Source: Filosporella fistucella (lineage: Eukaryota > Ascomycota > Leotiomycetes > Helotiales). From it: a stretch of 64,000 nucleotides of DNA. The stretch is taken from NCBI GenBank assembly GCA_030077755.1, contig JAQJZZ010000014.1, forward strand, positions 434,001 through 498,000, written 5' to 3'. A program made the translations under genes and the position numbers. The notes under the pieces are model-generated. The model saw nothing but the letters and a program-made list of their open reading frames with translations, was not told where the DNA came from and made no database searches. Shown one piece after another: positions 32,662-44,456 of this stretch (position 1 is the stretch's first letter; every line of letters begins with the position of its first letter).

Positions 32662-34550
32662 ATGCCCAAACCAAAGCGCTTTCTGCATGAGAGTAACAAG
32701 AAATCAAAGCACGCAAAAGCGGTAGGGAATGATTCCCTTCAATTTCTCGGTTGGGCTCTGATCGACAACAGGTTCCCACCACGGCTGACGAGTATCTTGA
32801 AGGTATGAGCCATGACCAAGTGGAATGACAATTGCTGACTCCAACGCAGCCGGAGTGGACTTTGAGGATGCTGGTGGGAAATGGCGAGTTGGTGATGCTG
32901 CAAAGGCTACGAGGTTCTTTACACGAGCTATCGACTGTTATGAAGAGGGCATGAAGAAGTTCCCACTTTCCTTTGATCTGGCATATAACAAGTTGAGTCC
33001 CCCTTCAGAACTCTAGCTCTCCTACTGACAAAGTCAGGGCTCGTGTTCAATTTGAGCTCACCCAACATCCTAAACTGCTTTGGGAACTCCACGAAGAAGT
33101 CTTGGACTTGCTCAAAGCTGCTCTGGAATCTAGTAGATATGCTTTGAAGCTTGATCCCGAGAATGCCGATGTTCTCTTGTAAGTCATTCTGGCCTCTCTT
33201 TCTGTCAAATGTGTGTTAAATGTGTTCAAAACGGTCGTATATCCGCCTCCTGAAGCATCACGGCTCAGCTTCCTCTCCATAGACAAGAATGTTTTGATCT
33301 CAAGCGAGATCAGTTCGTGGTTGATTGTCTTTGGATATGGTACTCCTCAAAAGCGACAAGTCTTTTGCAGGGTCTGATGATATAACTGCATCTGCTAACA
33401 TCCTCAGTAATACTGCCCAAGTACTTACTAGTTTGACAGAGGCTTTGTCGGATGAGGGCGAATACGTCGATCCCTTCCCACTTCTGGAGGAAGCACTTGA
33501 TCTCTTTCAGCGATGTCTTTCTCACCAAGAAGCCCAAAAGGCTCAATCCGCCGCATTTGCTTCTGAAGCTCTAGAAATTTCTCAGAACCAACAAGTCTCT
33601 GAGACCACTGTCAAGGAAGACCTCCCTGTGAAGGAAGAAAAAGAAGTAGAGACCGAAGAGCGTTGGGCATCTATTGTCGAACCCGTCACCAATGAAACTC
33701 TACTGGACACTGTCCTTGCCCAGCTCGAGACTCTCACCTTATCATGCACTCTGATACCAAGCTTCAATGTGCAAGCTATTCAGAATGTAGCAGCTATCGC
33801 CAACCCGATCATCGATACCAAAATCAATGAGTATTCTCAAGGCACCGATCGGGTTTTCGAAGCGAGTCTCACCCGTGCGAATTTCACCTGTGCACTTGCA
33901 AATGCTCAGTTTCAAGCCAACCTCATTTCCGTCGAGGCATATACTGAATCTCTTGACTTGGCTTACCAAGGGCTCGACCTAACAGGCCAAGCGGAAGGTC
34001 TTTGTAAGTGGCACTTAACCTTGACAGGCACAACTAACTAATATCTTCAGGTGACAAAGCTGATGCATTGGTGGCGTATTCATCTGCTCTTCGCCACATT
34101 CCAGATAAATCAATTCTTGGACTTCGATGGACAGCTCTATCTACTGCTTTGTCGAATCTCGCAACAGCGAGTACTCTGTCAGCCGTGCCTAACCTTGCAA
34201 AAGTCCACCTTGCAAGAGGCGATGCCGAACTCTTCCGATACCAACTTGGTCAACCCTCTCCAGCGGATCCGAACGTCCATTACGAACCTGCGGAGAAGAA
34301 TGCGAATGTTCTGTTGAATAACGCCGAGAAGTTCTACCGGGGAGCTGGAGCTGTTGCCTCCAACTCCGATTTCAAGATCGAGGTCTTTGAGGCTCAGATC
34401 AAAGAGATGCTCGTAAAGGGATTCAAAGGAAGTACAGAAGAGATCTTGAAGGCATGGAATCTTGATAATGCGAGACGAGCATTGGGTGGATATGTCGAGG
34501 AAGGACTGGTGACTGAAAACCAATTAGTGGCAATGGGTGTAGGAGAGTAG
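32662..34550 (+). CDS. TPR protein of the Acl4 / UPF0661 type
   Basis: I assemble six exons: 32662-32721, 32772-32802, 32850-32991, 33038-33178, 33408-34003 and 34051-34550, 489 residues with consistent phases. The N-terminus is Lys-rich (MPKPKRFLHESNKKSKHAK). Joined exons read TADEYLEAGVDFEDAGGKWR, GDAAKATRFFTRAIDCYEEG and AYNKARVQFELTQHP, typical TPR helices; SLDLAYQGLDLTGQAEGL and ADALVAYSSALRHIP follow in the second half. The family in yeast includes the dedicated chaperone of ribosomal protein Rpl4 (Acl4), so a ribosome assembly role is plausible, but I assign it from general architecture. The fourth intron is long for this genome (229 nt) and could hide a small exon. Confidence 0.75.
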
Positions 34551-35528
34551 AGAATTCAATTGGACAACTGACAAATTGCCTAAACGTCCATGATACTATA
34601 GTGATGGTTATACCTAGCAATTGGCTCGACCCAGATCGCATAACCTTAAGTTTTGGGCTCGCCCGGCTTGTAAGGCTCCTTTACGCTGTACATCCCATGA
34701 AATCAGGACTGAGGGAGAGATTGTAGAATTTTCAAAGTTGCTACTAGGGTTGGTCTGACAGCAAGGATAGCTGTAGACCTAGTCATAATAACGGCAGTGA
34801 TCAAGTATGAGAATGGCGGAAAGACGACCAGAAGGACCCAGAATTCCTGAAGGAATTAGTTCTAGGGTGCTGGTTGTATTTACACACGTCCACGTCCGAC
34901 TTCTGGCTTGCTTTGGAAAGCAAATAAAAAAAAATTCGATTGCCTTATATCTTCCTGCCCCAGAGACTAACAGGTAACAGAATGCAGAGGACCTATACAT
35001 TTTTAAACACTTTAAGATTCCATGCTTGATTGCTTTTTCATTTTTAATCTGCAAAACCTTTGCATTGGTAAAGAAAGGAGACTGCACGTGACAAGGCTCC
35101 AGGGTTGATTTCCGGCGGTAGAGCTAGGTAAAATTTAGCAACCACCAGAAGCTTTTCAGAATTCGTCCCACTTCACAACAACCACGGCAAATTGTCAATA
35201 CCATCCCGATTTAAAAGCTCTCCCTTTTAGAACTTCTCTTCAGTTCTACCTTTCATATTCTTCTTAATCTAGTTGACCTTGAGCTTGCTGTTGAGACTCT
35301 TCTTTTCAAGCGCATTCTCCGGACAGCACATCAGCTTCAACGCGTTCGACATCCGTAACAGGACTCGACCCTTACGACGATCGATTCCTTCATTCACCTT
35401 CCTGCCTAGGTGATCTCGTCTCTCGTTAGAACCTCCGTGTTTCTGCCACCTCTCCTCTACCACATCAACATCCTCAATTCCTTCTGAGGTCGACAGAATC
35501 GTCCTCAAACAACACCCCTCCGTTCACG
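34551..35528. other. Intergenic region with pyrimidine-rich promoter
   Basis: No gene is supported. The last 300 bases before 35529 are rich in C and T (for example 35400-35520), consistent with the promoter and leader of the strongly expressed-looking NTF2/RRM gene. Confidence 0.5.
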
Positions 35529-37186
35529 ATGGCTACCAATGGCACCTTCTCCCAACAGGAGCAATACCCTACCACCTCAGGTCCCACTGAGTCCAGCACC
35601 GGTACCGGTGCGAGCAGTGACCTGTCCAAGGATGAAGTTGGATGGTATTTCGTGGAGCAGTACTACACGACATTGAGCAAGTCGCCGGAGAAGCTCCACG
35701 TAAGTTGAAATAAGAATTAGCTTCCAACGTTATCACTGACATGCTACATAGCTCTTCTATGGCAAGCGCTCTCAATTTGTCTCTGGTCTGGAAGCTGAAG
35801 TTTCTCCGGTTTCGGTCGGTCGCGCTGTAAGTCTAGTGCCTACCTTGATTTGCAACTAGTTTAACACTCCTAGGCTATTCAAGAGCGTATCAAGAACCTC
35901 GACTTCCAAGACTGCAAAGTCCGTGTCTCCAATGTCGATTCTCAAGCCTCCTTCGATAATATCGTTATCCAAGTTATCGGTGAAACATCAAACAAATCTG
36001 CCGAATTGAAGAAGTTTGTCCAGACATTTGTGCTCGCACAACAACCGACTGGATACTTCGTCCTTAATGATATCTTCCGATACATCAACGAAGAGGGCGA
36101 GGAGGAGCCAGTTGAGAATGCCGAGGAGGAGGCTGCGGCTGGACCTTTGGTTGAAGACGTTGAGATGCCAAAGGCCCAGGCTGCAGTTGAGGAGACCGCT
36201 GCTCCTACTCTGGACGCAGATGTCGTTGACAAGAAGCTGGAGGAGACAATCGAGCCAGAGCCAGAGCCAGCCACCGAAGCCAAGCCAACTACCAATGGTA
36301 CCCCAGAGGTCGCCCCAGAGGCTGAGGAGACCCCTGTTGCCACCAAGGCAGAGGAGGTTATTCCCACACCCGAAGTCGCAGCAAAGGAGATCGAGGAGGA
36401 GGAGATCAAGGAGCCTGAGAAGCCCAAGGATCCAGTTCCAAGCCCTGTTGTCACCAGAGCTCCATCCACTGCTAAGCCAGCTACACCTGCCCAACCTACC
36501 GGACCACCAAAGCCTTTGAGCTGGGCAAGCCGAGCTGCTGCAGCTGTCGGGTCCACTCCAAAGCCAGTTGTCCCCATTGTTGCACCAAAGACTGCTACAC
36601 CACCTGCTCAGACCCGTGCTGCTCCACCAGCGAAGCCAGCGCAAGCACCAGTCTCAACTCCTGCCCCCAGCGAGAAGGAGAAAGACAAGGAGAACGCATC
36701 CGGATGGCAGACCGCTGGAAGTGACAATAACAAGAGACAAAATCGGCCACAATCAGTCTCTGGCCCACCTGAGAAGGAGGGAACCATGGGTTATGTCAGA
36801 AATGTTACCGAAAAAGTTCAAACCGAAGATTTGCGTGCGGCTCTTGGTGGCTATGGAAACTTGATTTACTTTGATGTTAACCGTGGAAAGGTAAACTCTA
36901 ATACGTTGTGTGTGCTATGAGCCAAGCTAATTGAGTACAGAACTGTGCGTTCGTCGAGTATGCTACCGCTGAAGGTTACCAAGCTGCTGCAGCTGCCAAC
37001 CCACACCAAGTTAACGGCGAGGCTATCTACGTTGAGCCACGCCGACCAAAGGCGGCAGCTTATGGAGGAAGTGGATATAATGGAGGTCGTGGAGGACTCA
37101 ACCAACGGGGTCGTGGTGGTTTCCCCAACCGTGGACGAGGTGGTGGTGGACCTCCCCGTGGCCGTGGACAAACTACCAACGCATGA
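35529..37186 (+). CDS. NTF2 and RRM domain protein (G3BP / Bre5 / Nxt3-like)
   Basis: Four exons, 35529-35699, 35752-35826, 35874-36890 and 36941-37186, encode about 502 residues. An NTF2-like domain covers residues 34-155 (VGWYFVEQYYTTLSKSPEKL, LFYGKRSQFVSGLE, VQTFVLAQQPTGYFVLNDIF). A Glu/Pro/Ala-rich linker follows (about 160-400) including KPLSWASRAAAA, typical of this family. An RRM spans about 405-475 (GYVRNVTEKVQTEDLRAAL, YFDVNRGK, CAFVEYATAEGYQAA). The tail is an RGG-type region with GGRGGLNQRGRGGFPNRGRG. Orthologues act in RNA granules and as Ubp3/deubiquitinase cofactors; which role applies here is inference. Large open frames on the opposite strand over 35942-36644 are artefacts of the biased linker. 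Confidence 0.93.
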
Positions 37187-38128
37187 ACATCTTACACCTA
37201 TTCCAATCCAATGAGCGTCGATTTCCCCTCATGATACCTACGATCGACGATGTACTATACTTGGAGCTCGGGTTACATTTACGACTCCAGGAATCAATTG
37301 TATCCTAGCCCATCTTCCTTCTAGCCGCTGCATTCTACCCATCTTATCTTCCCTTCGTTTGCAAAAAAAAAGTTCAGCAAAATGGTTCTTCTAACGTGTT
37401 ATAACGCCTCATGTCCTGCTTGCGCGCGCGTCATTTAGCATTTTCAAAACGGGTGGACTTTGATTGCGAATGGGGTCTGATGCATGGATGGATATCCATC
37501 AAAATTCAATTTGCGAGTTCTTTTTATGCTGGGCATGATTTTTGATTCCCCTTCTTTCTAATAGTATCATATTTAGCCTAGATGCATGAATGTCTCACGG
37601 ATGCATCATTTTGATGCCTGGTGAAATATGAGCACCGGGATGGGAAAACTCTGCGGATTGAGGGTATGGAAGTTTCTGGGATTGGAAGGGGGGATGAGCT
37701 TTGGCAGAGGAGTGGGGAAGGAAACGTGTAATTAACACTAAAGTAATGAATGCCAGCAATGGTTTTCTGAGATGATTCTTACCTTGTCATAGCTGTCTCT
37801 TTCGATCTCTATTCCAGTATGCTGGAGTATAATTTAAGGCGTTCGAAAGATTGAAAGGTAGAATCCAGGGTCCAAAGTCCTTCCGTTTTTGAACCCCACT
37901 ACGGAGGTCTCGGCCGCTTCAACCAGCATTAGTGACGTTAAAGTGCCCGCTTGGCTCCGCGATAATACTCGATAAATCACTCAACTCTCAGCCTCTATCT
38001 CATTTTTATATATTCTCTGCACAAGAATTAAATTTCCCCGCAGGACAATCACACACAATCTCTCTTAGTTTATATCCTCTACAGAGTCACTAACCTATAA
38101 TCTAATTGCCTTCTGGGCATCCGCAATC
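37187..38128. other. Intergenic region of about 0.9 kb
   Basis: It holds the 3' region of the NTF2/RRM gene (poly-A run near 37367, GCGCGCGCG at about 37422) and the promoter of the next gene. A perfect 14-bp palindrome lies at 37487-37500. No gene is supported. Confidence 0.5.
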
Positions 38129-38841
38129 ATGGTACCAAATATCAACTTCGGCAGCCCGACAATCTTCTTCGACTCAAATCCAGAGCAACAGGAATCGTAT
38201 GCCTATTCCTACTGGTCCTCCTTCAAGTCTACCCTTAAGATCGCTTGGACGGGCGATGTACCCAAAGAGTTATATCCCGGCACACTGAGACTTGTGTGGT
38301 GGACTGTAAGCATATTCTCCACTTCCCACTGTAGCCTCTACTGATATGATGTTATCGTTAGTCAAATGGCAGTCGCTGTATCAAAGATTTCCAACTCCAC
38401 CAACATGCGCTTGCAAAAGAGAGCTATGACTCCCTCCTCAACATCCCAGACGTAAAACGGTGTCTCATCACGGGCTTCTCGGGCCAAAATCCTTACACCA
38501 TGAAATACAGCCATAGCAGTCTCGCGGACACAGAGCGAAAGGTCGCCAGAGAGAAGAGACAGCAGGAATATTGGGCTAATAAGGAGGCTGCGAGGGGTGC
38601 CCCGCCGCCGGCGGATGGGAGAGTTAGAGAGGATGGAGAAGTGGATATTGGGACGCTGATGGCCTTTATTGAGAAGGAGGAGGCGGAAGAGGAGGCGAAG
38701 CGGGTAGAGAAGGAGAGGAGGGAGTGGGAAGAGGAGGAAGAGAGGGAGAGAAAAAATAAGGGTGGAAGAAAGGGTCTGTTGAAGTATGGTGAAGGAGATA
38801 GGAAGGGTTTGTTACATCCGGATGATGAGGATTATGTTTGA
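38129..38841 (+). CDS. Uncharacterised acidic coiled-coil protein
   Basis: Exons are 38129-38305 and 38362-38841 with a 56-nt intron (GTAAGC...GTTAG), total 218 residues. The N-terminal half appears folded, with PTIFFDSNPEQQESYAYSYW, VPKELYPGTLRLVWWT and the intron-joined SNGSRCIKDFQLHQHAL. The C-terminal half is strongly charged: GEVDIGTLMAFIEKEEAEEE followed by a long KRVEKERREWEEEEERERK helix and KGLLKYGEGDRKGLLHPDDED. I do not recognise a family. No signal or membrane segment is seen, so it is probably soluble. Confidence 0.75.
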
Positions 38842-39644
38842 GCATCGACACTGGAAATCGCCATTTTCCTGGAGCGGTTCTCGATGATCTGGATATTTCA
38901 TTATTTGGGAGTGGCATTGCTTGGATTGAGAGGCGCAATTTGGGTCGGAGTTGTGGATGTGCTTTTGGGGCATTAGATTTTGTGGGAATCGAGTTGGTTA
39001 TGGATGTAAAATTACTGTTTGATATCTGCTATAGTTGAGATGTATTCAGGGAATGCATTCTTTTTATCTTCCTACTTCTAAACTTCCATTCGCTACAGCG
39101 GATCAAATGACTTGTAGGTATATCGCTATTGTCTCAAATCACTTTCTTTGGGGCTGACAGTTTCAAGCTACTGGGAAGATCACTAAACTTCTATATTATT
39201 CTGTTCTGTAACATGTAGAGGGATTATTACCAACTTCCCACTATCATAATTCCTCAACCATATATGATATTCAAGCGCTATTAAAGGGAAGAGAAGTGTC
39301 TTGGGAGACATGTGGCAAGTAGTACTGTGATATTTGGTCCCGGTGAAAGGTGGTAGATTGAACTTCAGAGTGGGTGAACAATTACATTTCATATACAGAA
39401 AAGTTCAGCGAAATTTTCTCTGAGTAGGGACTTTCGTTCCATGTAATAAATTTCAAAGCCAATTGCAGATATTGCGAAAGCCAATGGAAGTAGACGGGAG
39501 CTGTATCACGTGCACCTATCTCAGCTGCGCCAGAAATCGCGTGCCGAAGATGGAAATCGCGAACGCTTCTCTGCACTCTACGCGACTTCCTAAAGTGAAT
39601 CTATACGTCCAGAATATTTATTTAAAGCAGAACTAGCTTTCAAA
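38842..39644. other. Intergenic region of 0.8 kb
   Basis: It contains the 3' side of the acidic protein gene and the promoter of POB3. No gene is supported. Confidence 0.5.
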
Positions 39645-41560
39645 ATGGCTATGTAAGTACCATTTCTTGATTGCTAACACTTTTCAATCTCAACCTACAA
39701 CACAAACAAAATGGAGTGGACTGGAACTGACAGCACTGGTCGAATCGTTAGGGAATCTTTTGACAACATCTACCTCGATCTATCCAAGGAGGCCGGGAAA
39801 TGTCGTTTTGCAGAGACAGGATTTGGATGGAAGCCATCTGGCGGCGGCGATACCTTTACACTTGATCATAGCAATATTGCCTCGGCGCAATGGAGTCGCG
39901 CAGCAAAGGGCTATGAGGTGAAGATCCTGCAACGCAGTTCGGGCATCGTACAGCTTGATGGATTTCTCCAAGAAGTATGTTCATCACCCTAACCGATAAG
40001 CATTATCTAATCAATTCAGGACTTCGAGCGAATCAGTAAAGTATTCAAGAACTGGTATAGTACGAATCTAGAGCACAAGGAGCATGCACTTCGAGGTTGG
40101 AATTGGGGCAAAGGAGAGTTTCAGAAGTCGGAGCTTGCGTTCAACGTGCAGAACCGACCTGCCTTCGAAATCCCCTACTCGGAAATCTCAAACACCAATT
40201 TGGCAGGCAAAAACGAAGTTGCGGTTGAATTTGCCTTGCCCGCAAATGCTGGCGATACTGGCACCAATGGAGCTCTTGGTGGTGCGCGGGGCAAGGGAAA
40301 GAAGGCTGGTGCTGGAAAAGATCAGCTCGTCGAGATGAGATTCTACATCCCCGGTGTTACAACCAGGAAAGAAGCTCTAGAAGGCGATGATGCGCCTAGC
40401 GATGGTGACGAGCCGGATGCTGAGCAGAATGCGGCAAACCTGTTCTATGATACCCTAATGGAGAAGGCAGAGATTGGCGAAGTCGCTGGCGATACCTTTG
40501 CCACTTTCCTGGATGTTTTGCATCTTACACCAAGGCACGCATTTTGTAACATTGCGATGAAATTGGCTAATTGTTTACAGAGGACGTTTCGATATCGATA
40601 TGTACGAAAACTCCTTCCGTCTTCGTGGCAAGACATACGACTACAAGATACAATATGACAACCTCAAGAAGTTTATGATTTTACCAAAGCCTGATGAGCT
40701 GCATTTCATGATCTGTATCGGTCTCGACCCACCTTTACGACAAGGTCAAACTAGATATCCGTTCTTGGTGATGCAATTCAAGAAGGACGAGGAGGTTACA
40801 ATCGATTTGAATATGACTGAGGAAATGATGAAGGACAAGTATAAGGAAAAGCTACAACCCCACTACGAACAGCCGTTACATGAGGTCGTCACACAAGTTT
40901 TCCGTGGTCTGACAGGTAAGAAAGTCAATACTCCAGCTAAGGACTTCACCAGGTGAGTTTCTATCCAATCTTCGACTTTGACAGAATACTGATTGTCGTA
41001 GCCATCACGGACAATTCGGCATCAAATGTTCTATCAAAGCCAGTGAAGGTTTCCTCTACTGTCTAGAGAAAGCATTCATGTTCGTGCCTAAGCCAGCAAC
41101 TTTCATTCAATATGATCAAATTTCAACCATTGTATTGTCTCGTGTCGGCGGTGCTATTTCAGCTTCTCGCACATTTGACATTACCGTGGTAATGAAAGAC
41201 AATACCGAATCCTCCTTCTCGAATATCAACCGGGAAGAGCAGAAACCGTTGGAGGCATTTTTCAAAATCAAGGGTCTCCGAGTCAAGAACGAAATGGATG
41301 AGGATAACACTGCACTCCTCGCAGCCGCACTCCGTGATCCAGATATGGCGTCAAGTGACGAAGAAGTTGTGGCTGCCAGGGCCGATAGAGGAAGTGCCGA
41401 TGAGGATGACGAGAGTGTGGACGAAGATTTCAAGACGGATAGTGAGAGTGATGTCGCCGAGGAGTACGATTCAAATCACGATAGTAGCAGTAGCGACGAG
41501 GAGGATGGAGGTGGTAGTGATGCTGAGGAAAGGCCAAAGAAGAAAGCTAAGACCGCTTAA
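39645..41560 (+). CDS. POB3: FACT complex subunit Pob3 (SSRP1 homologue)
   Basis: Pob3 forms the FACT histone chaperone with Spt16, acting in transcription, replication and repair. Exons are 39645-39652, 39752-39974, 40020-40534, 40581-40952 and 41002-41560, total 558 residues. The 8-nt first exon gives MAM joined to ESFDNIYLDLSK, the family start. Next come GFGWKPSGGGDTFTL, AQWSRAAKGYEVKIL and HALRGWNWGKGEF, then the Pob3/SSRP1 core (AFEIPYSEISNTNLAGKNE, VEMRFYIPGVT). The third intron begins with GC (40535-40580) and is needed for LTPRGRFDIDMY. The C-terminal PH-like domain ends in SSFSNINREEQKPLE, followed by a Ser/Asp/Glu-rich acidic tail and KKKAKTA. As in other fungi there is no HMG box. 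A second start at 39711 (MEWTGTDS) is less likely. Confidence 0.95.
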
Positions 41561-42669
41561 TTTGTTCAGATGGATGGGAAAAGTTGCATATTCGGCGTTT
41601 GGAGGAATGGCCTCTTTGGTATCGCTCGGCAAATAGTTATCTGGCGAAGTCAAAGAATAGGTGTAATATGATGGTTTTTTTCTTCATTCTAATTGATGGT
41701 TACAACACCAGCCTGCTAAGCTTGTATCCATTGTTATCATGTTCGGGCCAGTGGTTAGTGCTCACGATAAATTATACTCGCAGGTATGCAGTCTTCCCCA
41801 TAAAGTTTATAGCCTGTGAATGATATTGTACAGTCCCTGGTATTGACCGAACATGTGCTCCCGTCTTTCATCTGACATGCGTTCCAGTTTCTTCTCTCGA
41901 CACAAATTTTCTCATGGCAAGTTACCTATGGTAGTTCTCATCGCATACGAATGCTAAAGTGCCATTTTATTGAAGAGAATTCATTATTTCTCCCAGTCTA
42001 TCTATGTCTTCGCATCGATATATTACTGCTGACCATCGCCATCTTCGATACGAAATACGAGGATAGATATTCAACCGCAGCCTCGTTTGCCATACCCAAT
42101 GGCAATTACCCGGCACTAAACCCAACCTTTCAAAGATCAACAGCCTCGTATCTAAAAATATATCCTTCAACCTACAACCACGTGTTAAAGTTTCTGGTCA
42201 GCCTTGTGACCTCGCCTTGTCTACTGCTCACCGGATATTCCAGAAATGGTCTTCTCCATGTCAAACAGTACGAGTTGGTGACGTCGAGGACTCAATCTTC
42301 GGCACTTGTTATCGATATACTCACGTAAAATGTCAGCCTTGCCGGCGATATTTGTGGGGTGGTGAGATGGGGAAGAGACATGCCTGACTCAAACACGAGA
42401 AGTGATTGTATACGGGTCTAGGATGACGAGAATCAGATATCTTTTGAGGTAGGTGAGGGTAAAGTGAGAGCTTTGCTAACGATGTTTGACTCTCTTAAAA
42501 GTGGCTCGGAGGTTTTGAAAGAGGGCAAGAAGGGAGGAGAGAGAAGTATAAAGTCATGGCATTTCCTCCACAGAAAGGGCATCAAATCACAAACACATTT
42601 CACCATCTCATCAAAAACCAATATTCCAAACACGTCCTAACTTCCAAACCCAATTCAAAACCACCAACC
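41561..42669. other. Intergenic region of 1.1 kb
   Basis: A 125-codon frame at 41951-42328 (+) is open but has no recognisable motif, codon bias or splice context, so I do not call it. The right end holds the promoter of the secreted protein gene. Confidence 0.5.
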
Positions 42670-43077
42670 ATGATCATGAAATTCACACCCACCGCCCTCC
42701 TCCTCACCACAACTGCTCTCCTCACCCCCGCCCTCGCCGAAGACGGCATCTTCTCCATCACCGGCACCGGCCGCACCGGTCCTCCCTCCGTCGTCTCCCT
42801 CACAGTCCGAAACGGAGTTGTCTCTGATCCGCCAACCTGCGATGGCTCTTTCGAGAGCTCTCCTCTGCCTACATCCGGCAACATTGCCTGTAAAGAGGGT
42901 TACGCATTGAGTTTCACATGGAACTCTATTAATGAGGGTATTGCGGCCACGTATACGAATCCCACAAATACTTTTACGTATAATGTGCCGAATCTTGGGT
43001 GTAACGAGAATAATGAGTGTCAGTTTGGGTTTGAGGATTTGTTTCCGGGCAAGAAGGCTAGGGGATTTAAGGCTTAG
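42670..43077 (+). CDS. Small secreted protein with four cysteines
   Basis: I choose the ATG at 42670 because it places a textbook signal peptide at the N-terminus (KFTPTALLLTTTALLTPALA, cleavage after ALA). An ATG 114 nt upstream in the same frame would bury it behind a polar leader. The precursor has 135 residues and the mature part about 110, with four Cys (in PPTCDG, NIACKEG, NLGCNENN and NECQFG) that could form two disulphides. The mature domain is rich in Thr, Ser, Gly and Asn, looks beta-rich, and ends in a basic GKKARGFKA tail. No family is recognised. Size, secretion and even cysteines fit candidate effectors or cell-surface proteins. The first half is GC-rich in third positions and the second half is not. 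Confidence 0.75.
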   Translation: MIMKFTPTALLLTTTALLTPALAEDGIFSITGTGRTGPPSVVSLTVRNGVVSDPPTCDGSFESSPLPTSGNIACKEGYALSFTWNSINEGIAATYTNPTNTFTYNVPNLGCNENNECQFGFEDLFPGKKARGFKA

Positions 43078-43771
43078 TGAGGGGAAACAGAGGTGATATG
43101 GGCAGAGGAGGAGTGGGAAGGTGGTAGATGATAGATGTTGCTAATGTAATCATTCTTTTATGACTTATCTTTCTTTCAGTGAAGCAAAAATTCCCTGTAC
43201 AATCTAAGTCTATTGTCCTATGTTGCAGTGAATTTTGTATGCTTTCGTAGCTACTATTGATTGAGATATACAGCTTTTATCATGAATTTTGAGCAAGTCG
43301 GCTACTGAGATAATATATGTTCTGAACTCTTGCTTTTCACAAATCATTGGCAGATTCATAGTTTCACAGCCGAATGCCGAGATAGCGTGGTGAGGGGTAA
43401 GTTTCCTGCCCAGCAGCTTTCTGTTGTTACGATTACGGTCTATGTTTTTTTTTTCTCTCTCACTGTTGTCACTGTATCTGTTTTATACTTTTAGTTGCCT
43501 TCGTCATTATGGAAGTTCTTCTAAATCATAAGCTTGTGAAAAGTTCCCATCAACCCGAGAGAGGCGAGTATGGAAAGCAATGACAGTTCATGTATTAATT
43601 TATGTTCATTTACTTCCTGACCTTCGTTTCTGCTCTGAAGTACTCAGCCCAACTCCTCTATCTTTCTTTTGGTACCGTCTATATTTTACAGTACTGCAAT
43701 GGCCATAACATGGTCTCAGCCAACACCCCTCCAGAGTGTATAAACATCTCAGGCTCACATTTTGTTGATAA
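43078..43771. other. Intergenic region of 0.7 kb
   Basis: Convergent 3' regions; a TTTTTTTTTTCTCTCTC tract occurs near 43446. No gene is supported. Confidence 0.5.
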
Positions 43772-44456
43772 TCATGATTTTGACACACCCACGACTCCAA
43801 GCTGTCGATCCAGTACTGTTTGATATATCTTTGGCAGTGTGCATATTCTGTTGATTATCGGTACAATCGTGAGCAACCAAAGGCACAAGAGAAGCACCCA
43901 GACTGCATAGTCCAGATTCTTCGGTGTGATTCCATAGAAGCTTCGTCTCGAATGTGGCCCGGTAGTTTCAAGTCGTACTCGAATTCGGGGTGATCCTGGC
44001 TCGCTGCCTTCTTCTCCATCCAATGTCCTCAAACCAATGCTCTCTTCTCCTGCAGACACTCTTCTCCCAAAATTGTCATACCAGCGTCGTACTAGGTATC
44101 CATATTTCAACAGGTACACGATGATAACCCACAGAACCCCCAAAGTGCGGGCATGGCGTGCGTATGAGATGAAGCGGTGAGTGTCTTTGAAGTTGTAGAT
44201 AATCTGCATGCCGTCAGCAAAGCACTGGTCCTGAGAACTTTGAGGATGACCCTACGAAGAGCTCAATCGATGCCAACGGGGTCCAAGCTACGAGTGTTGA
44301 GATCGGATCATGCCATTCAAGATCTCGCTTTCGCAAATCTAAAAAATGACGCATTGTATCCAATTTGTTTCCTACAACCATCACTATCATAGCCCAGGGT
44401 TTCACAATAAACCAGAACCAAAGTAGGAGACCAAAATTTGGGAAACCAAAGCTTGA
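43772..44456 (-). CDS. C-terminal part of a multi-TM membrane protein
   Basis: Two exons are clear: 44456-44256 and 44203-43772, joined over a 52-nt intron (GTAGGG, TTGCTGAC branch, ATGCAG) in phase 0, giving about 210 residues. Hydrophobic segments appear in FGLLLWFWFIVKPWAMIVMVVG, TLVAWTPLASIELFIIYNF, LGVLWVIIVYLLKYGYLV and YAVWVLLLCLWLLTIVPII. Between them are the charged KLDTMRHFLDLRKRDLEWHD loop and a Ser/Arg/Gly-rich loop. A TAG lies just before the first exon in frame, so a splice acceptor is expected at 44457. The true N-terminus is unresolved. The exon set at 44997-45512 has the right character to be the upstream part. The family is not recognised. Confidence 0.6.

Noticed and set aside
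35942..36644. Two long minus-strand frames opposite the NTF2/RRM gene
   Set aside because: Ser/Leu-rich mirror images of the Glu/Pro/Ala-rich linker; artefacts of compositional bias.
41951..42328. 125-codon plus-strand frame
   Set aside because: No recognisable motif, signal, or splice context; amino-acid content looks random.
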